Part shown: one piece after another, positions 17,409 through 25,149 of the stretch
Numbering within the stretch: the stretch's first letter is position 1
How the letters are laid out: the number at the start of each line of letters is the position of its first letter
Source: CAZFHA01 sp964518595
GTDB taxonomy: Bacteria; Bacillota; Clostridia; Saccharofermentanales; Saccharofermentanaceae
DNA: 64,000 bases
Assembly (NCBI GenBank): GCA_964518595.1
Contig: CAZFHA010000016.1
Coordinates: 1-64,000, forward strand
Direction: 5' to 3'
Notes under the pieces: model-generated
Told to the model about the DNA's origin: nothing
What the model saw: the letters and a program-made list of their open reading frames with translations, nothing else
Databases searched by the model: none
Position numbers and translations under genes: made by a program

Positions 17409-20192
17409 TTACGAAGTCAACAAATGAAATCGTGACAACTTCAGAGCCTGATCAGGAATCCTTTCTGAAAGGGAAATCTTAATATAAATTGTTTGACCAC
17501 TAAATTCCGGTGGGATCTCTAAGTTAACCCCTCCTTCGCTGAGGTCCGCCGAAGTAAGGCGGAATAGCTCTTGGTAAGCTAAATTATCTTTAGAGATAGT
17601 CAAGAGAACTGGTCCAGAAAAAGCCAAAAAGAGCTGACTCTTTCCTTGGGGAAGCGAAACACAAAAAACTTGCTCTTGAGCTTCAGTAATTTCACGATAG
17701 GAATATGCCTTATCCTCAAAAACTCTACAGGCATCTAAGCTAAGCAAGTACTGCTGAGCCAGACGATTATCCGCCAAGCTGATGTCTAATTCTTTCTGTG
17801 GAGATGGAAGTCCTGAAAGAACCATTTTCTTAAGAAAACCTTGGGTTCGAATCCGCAGGTAAATAATAGAAGCAGGTAAATCAATCTGCGAAAAAGCCGT
17901 CTCGCCATGCCAGGAAATCTCTAAGGGGGTGTAGCTATTGCTATGTAGATCCGTAGTCATCTCGACGCCAATATCCTTAGACCCTAAAAAGGCTAAGTTA
18001 GCTCGAGATACTCCTGGAGAGACATGCAGCCGATAGATAAACTCCCCCTGCCGCCCATCACTGGTAAGAGTGCCCGTTGCTTCTTCCTGAAGGTAAAGCT
18101 TGTCACGACCGGCTTCAACTTGGATCTGAGTAGCGGCTCTCTGATCCGTCAGCAAATCCAAGCTTGAAAGACTTACCCCTGACTTATCCCCCTGCCCGGA
18201 TAAACGCAAATAACAAATATTATCCTCCGTGCCGGAAACTTGAGCATTAATCTCAATTCCATGATAACTATCTTTATAATCAGAAACCATCTCCTGCCAA
18301 GTCGTGCCATCTTGGGAAAACTCAATCTTATACCCTCCTTTTACATTGAGAAAAAAACCAACTTGAGTGACAAGAGGGTCAAGATCGAATCGATAGGCAA
18401 ATTGCGACCCTACTCCGGCACGGCGCTGCTCAGCCGTCATACTGACATCACTATAGGTAGAGGCACTGTCCAAGAATCCCATTTCCTCTGGACTCTGACC
18501 AGCTAAGAAATGAGCTTCGGTAATATCATTAAAATCCAACTCATGAGCCTGGCGAAAAAGGTCTGCCAACTGCGTGGGAGAGACTTCTTGATAAATTTCA
18601 GCAATCTTTTGAGCCTGCTCCGACCAATCCGCTCCCTCTTCCAAATATACGGCAACAAACTGGGGCATACCTGTAGTCTCTTCCATAAGGTCCGTCAATT
18701 CCTGACTAGAATAGGCTCGAATAAAAGGAATTCCTTTAAATAGAAAATGGGAGCGAGCCAGATCAATGTCCTTCAACCCCTGTTCAGGATCATAACTAAA
18801 GACAGCAGCTGGCCCAATTTGACTTATGACATCTAACTTTTGTGTTAGAATTTTTTCCGAGACCACCAAAGGCCAGGATTTCCCTGAGGAATTCACAATC
18901 CGCTGTAAAAAGTTATCCGGAAATCGAGTAATTGCGGATAAGAGCGGCACACTAATCTCCGTATTCTGCTGCCACTGCCGATAGACCTGCGGAAAAAGAG
19001 AGACCTCCGCAACATCAACGGTCTGTCCCTTGGGATAAAGCACTGCATCTCTCTGCGCCCCCAATACCTTCGATGCATTGGCACTCTCAGAGTCCCCCTG
19101 AATAAAAGTGATATATTTCTGTTCGGTTTGGTAGCTGATAGATGACTCTTGCCTCTCCCATTGAGCTGGGGGGAAACGGCTGCTCCAACTTAAATTGGAG
19201 AGGTTACCAATCCAAATCTTTATGGGTTGCGCCTCTGCCAACCAGGGCTGGTTAGCGGTAAAGGCAACCGGCTTAGCTCGATTATCTAAAATAAAAGTCT
19301 GATTCTTAACTAAATCAATAATTTTCTTTTCAATGGTCTCCACGTTTAGATTATCTTTATACGTATCTGATAATGGATTAAACAGAAAGTAATCCCCGGC
19401 AACCAGATAATCAAGGGCTGAGAGGTGGCTACCATCATGGTAGGCTAAACCGCCCTTCAGAATCAAATCTTCAAAATGAAGCAGTGCGTAGTTGTAAACC
19501 TGCTCCCAGAGTCGTAGTTCCAGCGGAATAGCTTCGCCCTGCGCACTGTCACTGGCTGGAATCATAGTATTGGCAGCAAAACTAGTAGTATCTCCTAAAA
19601 CAGGCAACTCCAAATCATAGTCAATTTGCAATGTTTCGTACTGAGCAGCAGTCACAGCTACAGCATCATAGTAACTACACATCATAAAGGTAAGATTTAG
19701 TAAAGCTTGATCTCCTTGGTTCTCCAGACCAGTGGCGGCATCCTTAGGTAAAATCCGTGAAGGATAGAGAATTACGCCCTTAACTTGGTCTTGATTCCCT
19801 TGCAACACTTGATAAACATCCCTAGATTCACTGGAAAAGCCTTCTGGAAATCCAGTATCCACATCCGACGGCGAAAAAACTTCCGCAGCTCCTGCAGCAG
19901 TCTCTTGTTCCAGCGTAAGAAAAAGCGTAGGCTTTACATGGTTAAGATTACCCTGTAAGGTTATAGCCAATATGTTCTCCGACATATCATCTCCGGCTAA
20001 AATTAAATGAGTATTCGGACTGGAAACAGGCTCCTCCCCAGGCACAGCTTGGAAGCCGGATGAGAGAGTAGGCGCAACAAAATCTGCCACCCCCTGAACA
20101 TGAGTTCCAGCCATAAAAAGAATAATCTGTATAGTTAGGAGGAGGGCTATCACTCTGATAACCTGCCGTCGATGTATCGAAAATACGTTCAT
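17409..20192 (-). CDS. Large exported GxGYxYP-like beta-sandwich protein
   Basis: About 927 residues. A basic stretch (HRRQVIR) followed by a hydrophobic segment (VIALLLTIQIILFMAG) forms a signal peptide or N-terminal anchor. Residues 60-480 resemble the N-terminal region of GxGYxYP proteins: NILAITLQGNLNHVKPTLFL, then LSALDYLVAGDYFLFNPLSD. The second half holds consecutive beta-sandwich-like stretches, including one resembling a coagulation-factor 5/8 domain (YKIEFSQDGTTWQEM). GxGYxYP proteins are secreted, linked to carbohydrate use and biochemically poorly known. The ATG at 20192 is chosen over a GTG three codons earlier. It is a single gene convergent with rhaA. The N-terminal domain call is tentative. 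Confidence 0.6.
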   Translation of the reverse strand: MNVFSIHRRQVIRVIALLLTIQIILFMAGTHVQGVADFVAPTLSSGFQAVPGEEPVSSPNTHLILAGDDMSENILAITLQGNLNHVKPTLFLTLEQETAAGAAEVFSPSDVDTGFPEGFSSESRDVYQVLQGNQDQVKGVILYPSRILPKDAATGLENQGDQALLNLTFMMCSYYDAVAVTAAQYETLQIDYDLELPVLGDTTSFAANTMIPASDSAQGEAIPLELRLWEQVYNYALLHFEDLILKGGLAYHDGSHLSALDYLVAGDYFLFNPLSDTYKDNLNVETIEKKIIDLVKNQTFILDNRAKPVAFTANQPWLAEAQPIKIWIGNLSNLSWSSRFPPAQWERQESSISYQTEQKYITFIQGDSESANASKVLGAQRDAVLYPKGQTVDVAEVSLFPQVYRQWQQNTEISVPLLSAITRFPDNFLQRIVNSSGKSWPLVVSEKILTQKLDVISQIGPAAVFSYDPEQGLKDIDLARSHFLFKGIPFIRAYSSQELTDLMEETTGMPQFVAVYLEEGADWSEQAQKIAEIYQEVSPTQLADLFRQAHELDFNDITEAHFLAGQSPEEMGFLDSASTYSDVSMTAEQRRAGVGSQFAYRFDLDPLVTQVGFFLNVKGGYKIEFSQDGTTWQEMVSDYKDSYHGIEINAQVSGTEDNICYLRLSGQGDKSGVSLSSLDLLTDQRAATQIQVEAGRDKLYLQEEATGTLTSDGRQGEFIYRLHVSPGVSRANLAFLGSKDIGVEMTTDLHSNSYTPLEISWHGETAFSQIDLPASIIYLRIRTQGFLKKMVLSGLPSPQKELDISLADNRLAQQYLLSLDACRVFEDKAYSYREITEAQEQVFCVSLPQGKSQLFLAFSGPVLLTISKDNLAYQELFRLTSADLSEGGVNLEIPPEFSGQTIYIKISLSERIPDQALKLSRFHLLTS

Positions 20193-20410
20193 GGAATTCA
20201 CCGCACAAGAGAAAAATAGGTTAATACTAAACCCATTGTATCAAACTCTACTAAAAATACCTACAGCAACTGTAGAATATATCTGTCAAATTTATTCGGT
20301 GATCTTTATGAATATTGCCTTAAATTATGAAAGTCTATTGAAAAGCAGCAATACTTTTCAGCTTCCTCGGTGTGATTTATAATTTCCAAAAGAACTGAAT
20401 TATTTTTGAA

Positions 20411-20445
20411 ACAAAAATCCCTACCTGTCTACTAAACAGATAGGG
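20411..20445 (-). terminator. Terminator after the beta-helix gene
   Basis: CCCTACCTGT (20419-20428) pairs with ACAGATAGGG (20436-20445) with one mismatch and a 7-nt loop. On the minus strand it is followed by ATTTTTG. It lies 31 bp beyond the stop of the 20476-21654 gene. Confidence 0.8.
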
Positions 20446-20475
20446 AAATTACAGCTAGAGAAGTAGAGCCAAAAT

Positions 20476-21654
20476 TTAACAAGTAGCTAAGGCTCCCAGA
20501 GAGATACTCCGGGAAGTAGTCTCAGCGGTTCCAATGCAGTTACCGGAAAACCCCACGGTCAAATCACGAAAGATGCGCCCCTTTTTAACAAAAATCCCAT
20601 CGCCTTCATTCTCAGCTTGATTTTCTTCAAACAGAGAATAATCTTTTAAATAGGCGTCAGCAGCCATATAAAGTCCGCCACCAGACTCAAAGGCACGATT
20701 CTTTCTTAGAACCGTTCCTTCCATCAGAAAAAGTGGGCTATAACTTAAAATACCGCCCCCAAAACGGGCTTCATTATTATAAATCTTTGTACGGCTACAA
20801 ATCTTAGCTTCTGAACAAGTAAAGTAACTGTAGATACCGCCGCCACCATAAGTCGCCCGATTGCCGATAATTGACGAACTTGTTACGGTTAAGGGTGCAG
20901 CAGCATAAATCCCTCCGGCAAACTCAGCATGATTGTATAGAAAAGACGAACCAATAATCTGAGCTACACCACAACAATATATCGCGCCACCGCTACCACC
21001 GGCTTCCCCCTTCTTAAAGGAAGAGTTATGAATTTGAAGGGAACCTTGGCTATATACACTGCCACCATCGCCTTCAGCCTTATTCTTATGTAAATTACAA
21101 GCGTACAAAAACAAATGGCTACCGCCAAAGATGGCTCCACCTAAATCTAAAGCTCGGTTGTCGTGGAAATGAGTCTTAAGCAAGAGTAGCCCACCCTTTG
21201 ACTCAATTGCACCGCCCCTTACACCTCGGCAAGAAACAAATTCACCACCGAAACAAACCAAGCTACCAGCACTACTGACGGAGATCCCACCACCACGACC
21301 TAATCCATCTAGGACAACTCCCGGCATAAAAACCATCCGGATAGCGCTCTTGATCTGAAAATGACGCCGCTCTGCCCCAAGGGGCGCATACAAGCGGCCT
21401 TTACCGGAAAAAGTAATTTGCAAGGATTTCTTGATTGAAATTGGGGCTGAAAACGCGATATCCTCTGCGAGATAAATATATAATGACTCCCCCGAAGTCC
21501 CTTGAAGCAATAAATTATTAAGCTCTTTAAAATTGCTGACTCTAGTCCATACAATTTTATGGCTCTGATCTCTCTTTATTTTCGGCATTTCCTTCTTGAA
21601 AGAAATACTCGTTAATAAAGAATGGTTACAAGGCTTTAAAACCACTAGGTTCAC
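20476..21654 (-). CDS. Right-handed parallel beta-helix protein with Gly-Gly repeats
   Basis: A 392-residue protein. After about 125 residues of irregular sequence it holds eight or more coils of about 23-30 residues marked by GGAI/GGGIY steps (GGAIFGG, GGAIYC, GGGIYSY, GGGLYMA). These alternate with N/HNxA turns (NRALDLGG, NKAEGDGG, NHAEFAGG), a pattern of the pectate-lyase-like/polymorphic-membrane-protein superfamily. Unusually there is no signal peptide, membrane anchor or sorting motif. The start is a GTG at 21654 with GGAGAAGG close by; an in-frame TAG lies about 50 bp upstream and no ATG lies between. It is downstream of a structured leader and the sigma-like gene. No catalytic residues are identifiable. 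Confidence 0.72.
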   Translation of the reverse strand: MNLVVLKPCNHSLLTSISFKKEMPKIKRDQSHKIVWTRVSNFKELNNLLLQGTSGESLYIYLAEDIAFSAPISIKKSLQITFSGKGRLYAPLGAERRHFQIKSAIRMVFMPGVVLDGLGRGGGISVSSAGSLVCFGGEFVSCRGVRGGAIESKGGLLLLKTHFHDNRALDLGGAIFGGSHLFLYACNLHKNKAEGDGGSVYSQGSLQIHNSSFKKGEAGGSGGAIYCCGVAQIIGSSFLYNHAEFAGGIYAAAPLTVTSSSIIGNRATYGGGGIYSYFTCSEAKICSRTKIYNNEARFGGGILSYSPLFLMEGTVLRKNRAFESGGGLYMAADAYLKDYSLFEENQAENEGDGIFVKKGRIFRDLTVGFSGNCIGTAETTSRSISLGALATC

Positions 21655-21859
21655 CCCTTCTCCAAAGCAAAAACTGCCATGGCCGCAGCCACAAGTCTAA
21701 CGCCTCTGGTAGCGGGTACAGCATCTGCCGAATTTTTATACTTTACGCAATGAGTTCAGTATAAGGCCACTAAAGGCATTCGTCAAGATTAGAGAAAGGA
21801 TATATTGACCCTTTGAGTAAGAATTATTATTTAAAACAGACATTTTACAAATATTTCGC

Positions 21860-21995
21860 CTAAAAAATACCTAAAAAGAGAGAAAGAGCAAAGGTTTTAC
21901 CCTTCACTCCCCCAGGACAGACGGCCACTGCCGCTTTCATGACGCCTCCCCAACTGGGGGACAAAAGTTCGGTCAATACGCTGTACCACCGACAT
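21860..21995 (-). other. Structured leader with two overlapping mini-ORFs
   Basis: The 548-bp gap before the beta-helix gene contains an inverted repeat, TCCCCCAG (21908-21915) with CTGGGGGA (21954-21961), and a nested CCCCAACTGGGG hairpin. Two short minus-strand reading frames overlap it. One, 21860-21940 (26 codons, MKAAVAVCPGG...), has GGGGAGG four bases before its ATG. The other, 21897-21995 (32 codons, MSVVQRIDRTF...), lacks a ribosome binding site. The stretch may be a leader RNA, a leader peptide or part of a dispersed repeat; sequence alone cannot decide. Confidence 0.35.
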
Positions 21996-22066
21996 TAGAC
22001 TTGCGAATACCCCACACCATAACTACCAGAGGATACGCTAAAAAAAGAAACTGGCTTTTTCGCCTT

Positions 22067-22105
22067 CTATTCATATGTCGTATCAGCCTGTCAAAATATT
22101 TCGCT
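22067..22105 (-). promoter_or_regulatory. Promoter B of the putative sigma regulon
   Basis: On the minus strand: AGCGAAAT (complement of 22098-22105), TTGACA (22089-22094), TACGACATA (22074-22082), then GAATAG (22067-22072). The same elements recur at the same offsets before the sigma-like gene (22747-22785). It could be read as an ECF-type promoter (-35 GCGAAAT, 17 bp, -10 CGACATA) or as TTGACA-16-GAATAG with extra bound sites. It would drive the leader and the beta-helix gene. Confidence 0.6.
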
Positions 22106-22140
22106 GTTTTTAAAAAAATTTTAAAAATTTTTTTAAAAAA

Positions 22141-22152
22141 TCGAAATTTCGA
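22141..22152. repeat. Palindrome TCGAAATTTCGA in A/T-rich tract
   Basis: A perfect 12-bp palindrome next to a 30-bp run of A and T blocks (22109-22140), between the sigma-like gene and promoter B. It could be a protein-binding site or part of a weak terminator for the sigma-like gene; no T-run follows in the correct place. Confidence 0.35.
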
Positions 22153-22202
22153 CGAAAAAGACTGAAAACAGGGGCTTTATCATCTGAAGATTCTCTGGCT
22201 CT

Positions 22203-22712
22203 TTAACGAAGATCGTTAAAGATTCGCAGACACAACTGATCCCAAATGTCCGTACACAAGAAATCCGTACATATGGTCTTAGCATCTTCTCGTAACAACA
22301 CAGTCATAACCGGAGTCTCGCCCGGAGGGCAAGTTTCTTGTACAAAATGGCGAAGTGCCACTTCCCGCTCAGCCCGAACCAGGCGACTGCAAACCCAAAG
22401 TAAGGGTATCTGCTGGCAGTCAGCAATCTCGGTTAAGGTTAGACCACTAAAGTAATAAAAGAGAAGAGTCATTCTCAGTTCATCAGATAATTGATTAAAC
22501 CGCTCAAGTAGGAAGCGTCTTTCCTCTGGAGAGTTGAGTAGAAAGGAAGGCAAAAATTCCCTACCTTCTCCTAAACCCATTTGGGTAAGCCCGCGACAAT
22601 CACCACCCACTCGCCTGGAGCCTAAGGATCCAGATGAAAAGATAGGCGCTTTTCCAACTCCTGAGGAGTCAGCACTAGCATCGGGGGTTATATCACTATT
22701 CCCAAAGGACAT
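22203..22712 (-). CDS. Orphan sigma-70 region 4 protein
   Basis: A 169-residue protein with a sigma region 4-like helix-turn-helix at about residues 62-125: LSDELRMTLLFYYFSGLTLTEIADCQQIP, then the recognition-helix segment LLWVCSRLVRAERE. The first 60 residues are Gly/Ser-rich and show nothing like sigma region 2, so it lacks the -10-melting domain of a complete sigma factor. About 45 C-terminal residues beyond region 4 contain several Cys. The ATG has TAGGAGG at ideal spacing, so the start is secure. The promoter ahead of it shares its motif with the one upstream of the beta-helix unit, suggesting autoregulation. A split sigma factor like SigO/RsoA of Bacillus subtilis is a precedent. Confidence 0.75.
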   Translation of the reverse strand: MSFGNSDITPDASADSSGVGKAPIFSSGSLGSRRVGGDCRGLTQMGLGEGREFLPSFLLNSPEERRFLLERFNQLSDELRMTLLFYYFSGLTLTEIADCQQIPLLWVCSRLVRAEREVALRHFVQETCPPGETPVMTVLLREDAKTICTDFLCTDIWDQLCLRIFNDLR

Positions 22713-22746
22713 TTTTCCTCCTAAAAAAGCACTTTAATTAAGTACC

Positions 22747-22785
22747 CTATTAGTATGTCGTAAAAGCATGGCAATTCATTTCGCT
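22747..22785 (-). promoter_or_regulatory. Promoter A of the putative sigma regulon
   Basis: On the minus strand: AGCGAAAT (complement of 22778-22785), TTGCCA (22769-22774), TACGACATA (22754-22762), TAATAG (22747-22752). Transcription would begin about 35 bp before the sigma-like ATG. Element order and spacing match promoter B exactly. Confidence 0.6.
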
Positions 22786-22986
22786 CTTTTAGAATAAAAT
22801 TTTGCTAAATTATAAAAATTTTCTCACGCCGCAAACACAACTCTACTGCCGCTTACAAAGATTATGTTATTACCCATCAAAAAATAAGACTGCAATCCAC
22901 TCAGCTATAAGACAAAATACTTGCAAAGCTATCTCAGAAAAGCATAATATAAGCAACAACTTTTTTCCTTAGGAAGCGAGGTCTGT

Positions 22987-23919
22987 ATGATTACTTGTGT
23001 TTGCTTAAATCCAGCACTGGATAGAACCTTAACCGTTCCCAACCTACAACTAGGCCAGGTGAATTCCGTTACAACTACCTTTGAACAGTTAGGTGGAAAG
23101 GGATTCAATGTCTGCCGCGACCTGACTCAACTAGGTGTACCAGCTCAGCTAACCGGTTTTGTTGGTAAAGATGATTTTGCCTACTGGGAAAGCAGTCTAA
23201 AAAAATTGGGACTCGCTAATACACTTTTCACTACCGCCGGTTCAACCCGACTTAATATAAAGCTTATTGACCCTCTGACGAATCAGACTACAGATATTAA
23301 TCAGCCCGGTTTTTGCGTCTCTCCTGAGCTAGTTCAGCAGTTTTTTTCCTTTTTTAGTACTTTTATATCGCACTCCCGTTTTGTGGTTTGTAGCGGCAGT
23401 TTGCCCCTTGGCGCTCCGACAGACATGTACAGACAGCTTTTATCAGAGCTCCCAACCGGTTGTAAAGGCGTACTGGATAGCTCCAAAGAGGCCTTTGCCC
23501 AGGGCTTAAAAGCTTCCCCCTTTCTAATAAAGCCCAACTTAGCCGAGTTGGAAGAGTATGCTGGCCAAAATTTAACTCAGGAAGCTGCCATCAACGTAGC
23601 CCGTTCTATTCTGGAAGAATTTCAAATACAGTATGTTTTGTTATCGCTGGGGGAAAAAGGCTGTTTACTGGTGTCTCCCCAAGCTACTTATTACGCTCAA
23701 GCCCTCTCCGTCCCGGTTCATAGTACCGTAGGAGCTGGTGACGCTTTGCTTGCCGCCTTTCTTCAGGATCTCCATGCAGAAAAATCTCCCACCGCGGCTC
23801 TGGCCTCCGCGGTGGCTTGGTCGGCGGTAGCCGTGCAAAAAATTGCTGATATTCAAGAGGCCAAAGGAGAATTTGCTCGGCTTCTTCCCCAAGTAAAAAT
23901 ACTTCGCCAGCAAAACTAA
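22987..23919 (+). CDS. PfkB-family hexose-phosphate kinase (1-phosphofructokinase type)
   Basis: A 310-residue kinase of the PfkB/ribokinase family, 1-phosphofructokinase/tagatose-6-phosphate kinase group. The start ITCVCLNPALDRTL is typical, GGKGFNVCRDLTQLG is the substrate loop, and STVGAGDALLAAF is the anion hole with the catalytic Asp. AGGAAGCGAGG precedes the ATG. No fructose PTS or aldolase is adjacent, so fructose-1-P, tagatose-6-P or another phosphosugar may be the substrate. With galactose-releasing phosphorylases in the window, tagatose-6-P is worth considering, but this is not shown. Confidence 0.88.
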   Translation: MITCVCLNPALDRTLTVPNLQLGQVNSVTTTFEQLGGKGFNVCRDLTQLGVPAQLTGFVGKDDFAYWESSLKKLGLANTLFTTAGSTRLNIKLIDPLTNQTTDINQPGFCVSPELVQQFFSFFSTFISHSRFVVCSGSLPLGAPTDMYRQLLSELPTGCKGVLDSSKEAFAQGLKASPFLIKPNLAELEEYAGQNLTQEAAINVARSILEEFQIQYVLLSLGEKGCLLVSPQATYYAQALSVPVHSTVGAGDALLAAFLQDLHAEKSPTAALASAVAWSAVAVQKIADIQEAKGEFARLLPQVKILRQQN

Positions 23920-23966
23920 TAGGAATAAGACTACTGCTTTCCCACAGGGATAGACCTACCTATTTA

Positions 23967-23975
23967 TGGTAAAAT
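23967..23975 (+). promoter_or_regulatory. Extended -10 promoter of the Rieske gene
   Basis: TGGTAAAAT (TGnTATAAT type, one mismatch) lies 56 bp before the ATG at 24032, which has GAGGAGG. Confidence 0.4.
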
Positions 23976-24031
23976 AAGCGAGAAAATATCTAATTTATAC
24001 CTTTGGGCTCGATACAAATTGAGGAGGTTCT

Positions 24032-25036
24032 ATGATTCAAAATCAGTGGTATGGCATTTTACCCTCAAAAGAAGTGAAGTCAGGTAAGTTGGTAGGTGTG
24101 ATTCGCTTGGATAAGAAACTCTGTCTCTTTCGGGATAAACAGAATCACATTCAGTGTATCGCCGATAAGTGTTCCCACCGGGGAGCCTCACTTTCTGCCG
24201 GATGCCATCAAGGTGACCACCTGGCTTGTCCTTTTCATGGTCTGGAGTTTGATGGTCAGGGACAATGTATCTGTATTCCGGCTAACGGACGGGAGGCCAA
24301 AGTAGAAAACCGTTACCATGTAAAATCCTATTTGGTAAGAGAAGCTCATGGCATGATCTATCTTTGGAATGGTGATCCAGCCTTAGCCACGGAAGAACTA
24401 CCTTTTTTTGAGAAGTATATTGACGATACCTATTCCTATAGTGAGTTAGCCGACCTTTGGAAAACCCACTACTCTCGCTGTATTGAAAATCAATTAGATG
24501 TAGTACATGTCCCCTTTGTCCATTACAATACCATCGGTCGTGGGCACAAGACCGTCGTTAATGGGCCGCCGATTAGCTTCACCGACAAAAGAATCACCCT
24601 AAGTGCCAATAACGCCTTAGATCAAGGTCAGCCGCCCTTGCCTGCGGCAGAATGTCAAATTAATCCCGAGCAATTTTTAGAATTTTGCTTTCCTAATGTC
24701 TGGATGAATTACATTGCACCACACATTAAAGTGGTAATATTTTTTGCGCCCATCGATGAAGAGCAGACTATGCTGTATATTCGTTTTTATACTAATATGA
24801 GTCGATTTTCTTTCATCAATCGTCTCGTAGCCTACTTTGGTAAATTTGCCAACAAGAAAATCGAGCGTCAGGATAAGCGGGTGGTAGAGACCCAAATTCC
24901 CAAGGCTTCCGGCCTCTCCATCGGTGAAAACTTACTCAAAGGAGACAGCCCAGTCATCCAATACCGCAAAATGCGCGCCGCTTTTCAGAAGTCCGTACCA
25001 ACTTCTGAAACCTTAGAGAATACTGAAAAAGGTTAA
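24032..25036 (+). CDS. Rieske-type ring-hydroxylating oxygenase alpha subunit
   Basis: A 334-residue protein. The N-terminal Rieske domain binds a [2Fe-2S] cluster through CSH (with RGASLSAGC following) and CPFHG; the spacing is normal. The C-terminal catalytic domain shows ENQLDVVHVPFVHYNT, giving the bridging Asp and the two His ligands of the mononuclear iron. The size matches the short, single-component oxygenases of the vanillate/choline-type group. No ferredoxin or reductase gene is adjacent. Such enzymes need O2, which is remarkable beside corrinoid and radical-SAM genes. The substrate is unknown. Confidence 0.9.
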   Translation: MIQNQWYGILPSKEVKSGKLVGVIRLDKKLCLFRDKQNHIQCIADKCSHRGASLSAGCHQGDHLACPFHGLEFDGQGQCICIPANGREAKVENRYHVKSYLVREAHGMIYLWNGDPALATEELPFFEKYIDDTYSYSELADLWKTHYSRCIENQLDVVHVPFVHYNTIGRGHKTVVNGPPISFTDKRITLSANNALDQGQPPLPAAECQINPEQFLEFCFPNVWMNYIAPHIKVVIFFAPIDEEQTMLYIRFYTNMSRFSFINRLVAYFGKFANKKIERQDKRVVETQIPKASGLSIGENLLKGDSPVIQYRKMRAAFQKSVPTSETLENTEKG

Positions 25037-25083
25037 TTGCAGTATATTTCTCCTTTAGGATAAAATAGTAAGAGAAGCACTAT

Positions 25084-25115
25084 GCCTGCTCCTACTATTA
25101 ATAGTAGGAGCAGGC
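25084..25115. terminator. 32-bp perfect palindrome between convergent genes
   Basis: A loop-less perfect palindrome with 16-base arms (GCCTGCTCCTACTATT and its complement), midway between the convergent Rieske and M42 genes. It would form a very stable hairpin in both transcripts. No T-run is adjacent, so a bidirectional terminator or 3' stabiliser is likely but unproven. Confidence 0.6.
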
Positions 25116-25149
25116 GAGCCGCCCTCTCTTTTAGTATAATAAAATCAGG

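Noticed and set aside
21853..21859. A third GCGAAAT (minus strand) about 200 bp before the beta-helix gene.
   Set aside because: At the offset where promoters A and B have TACGACATA there is only A/T sequence, so the motif is incomplete.
21922..21930. A GCCACTG string in the leader region, as in the B12 box of cobalamin riboswitches.
   Set aside because: None of the other conserved cobalamin riboswitch blocks are nearby, and the downstream genes are not B12-related.
22072..22074. A 33-codon frame starting at the ATG within promoter B.
   Set aside because: The ATG lies inside the promoter motif, ahead of the expected transcription start, and has no ribosome binding site.
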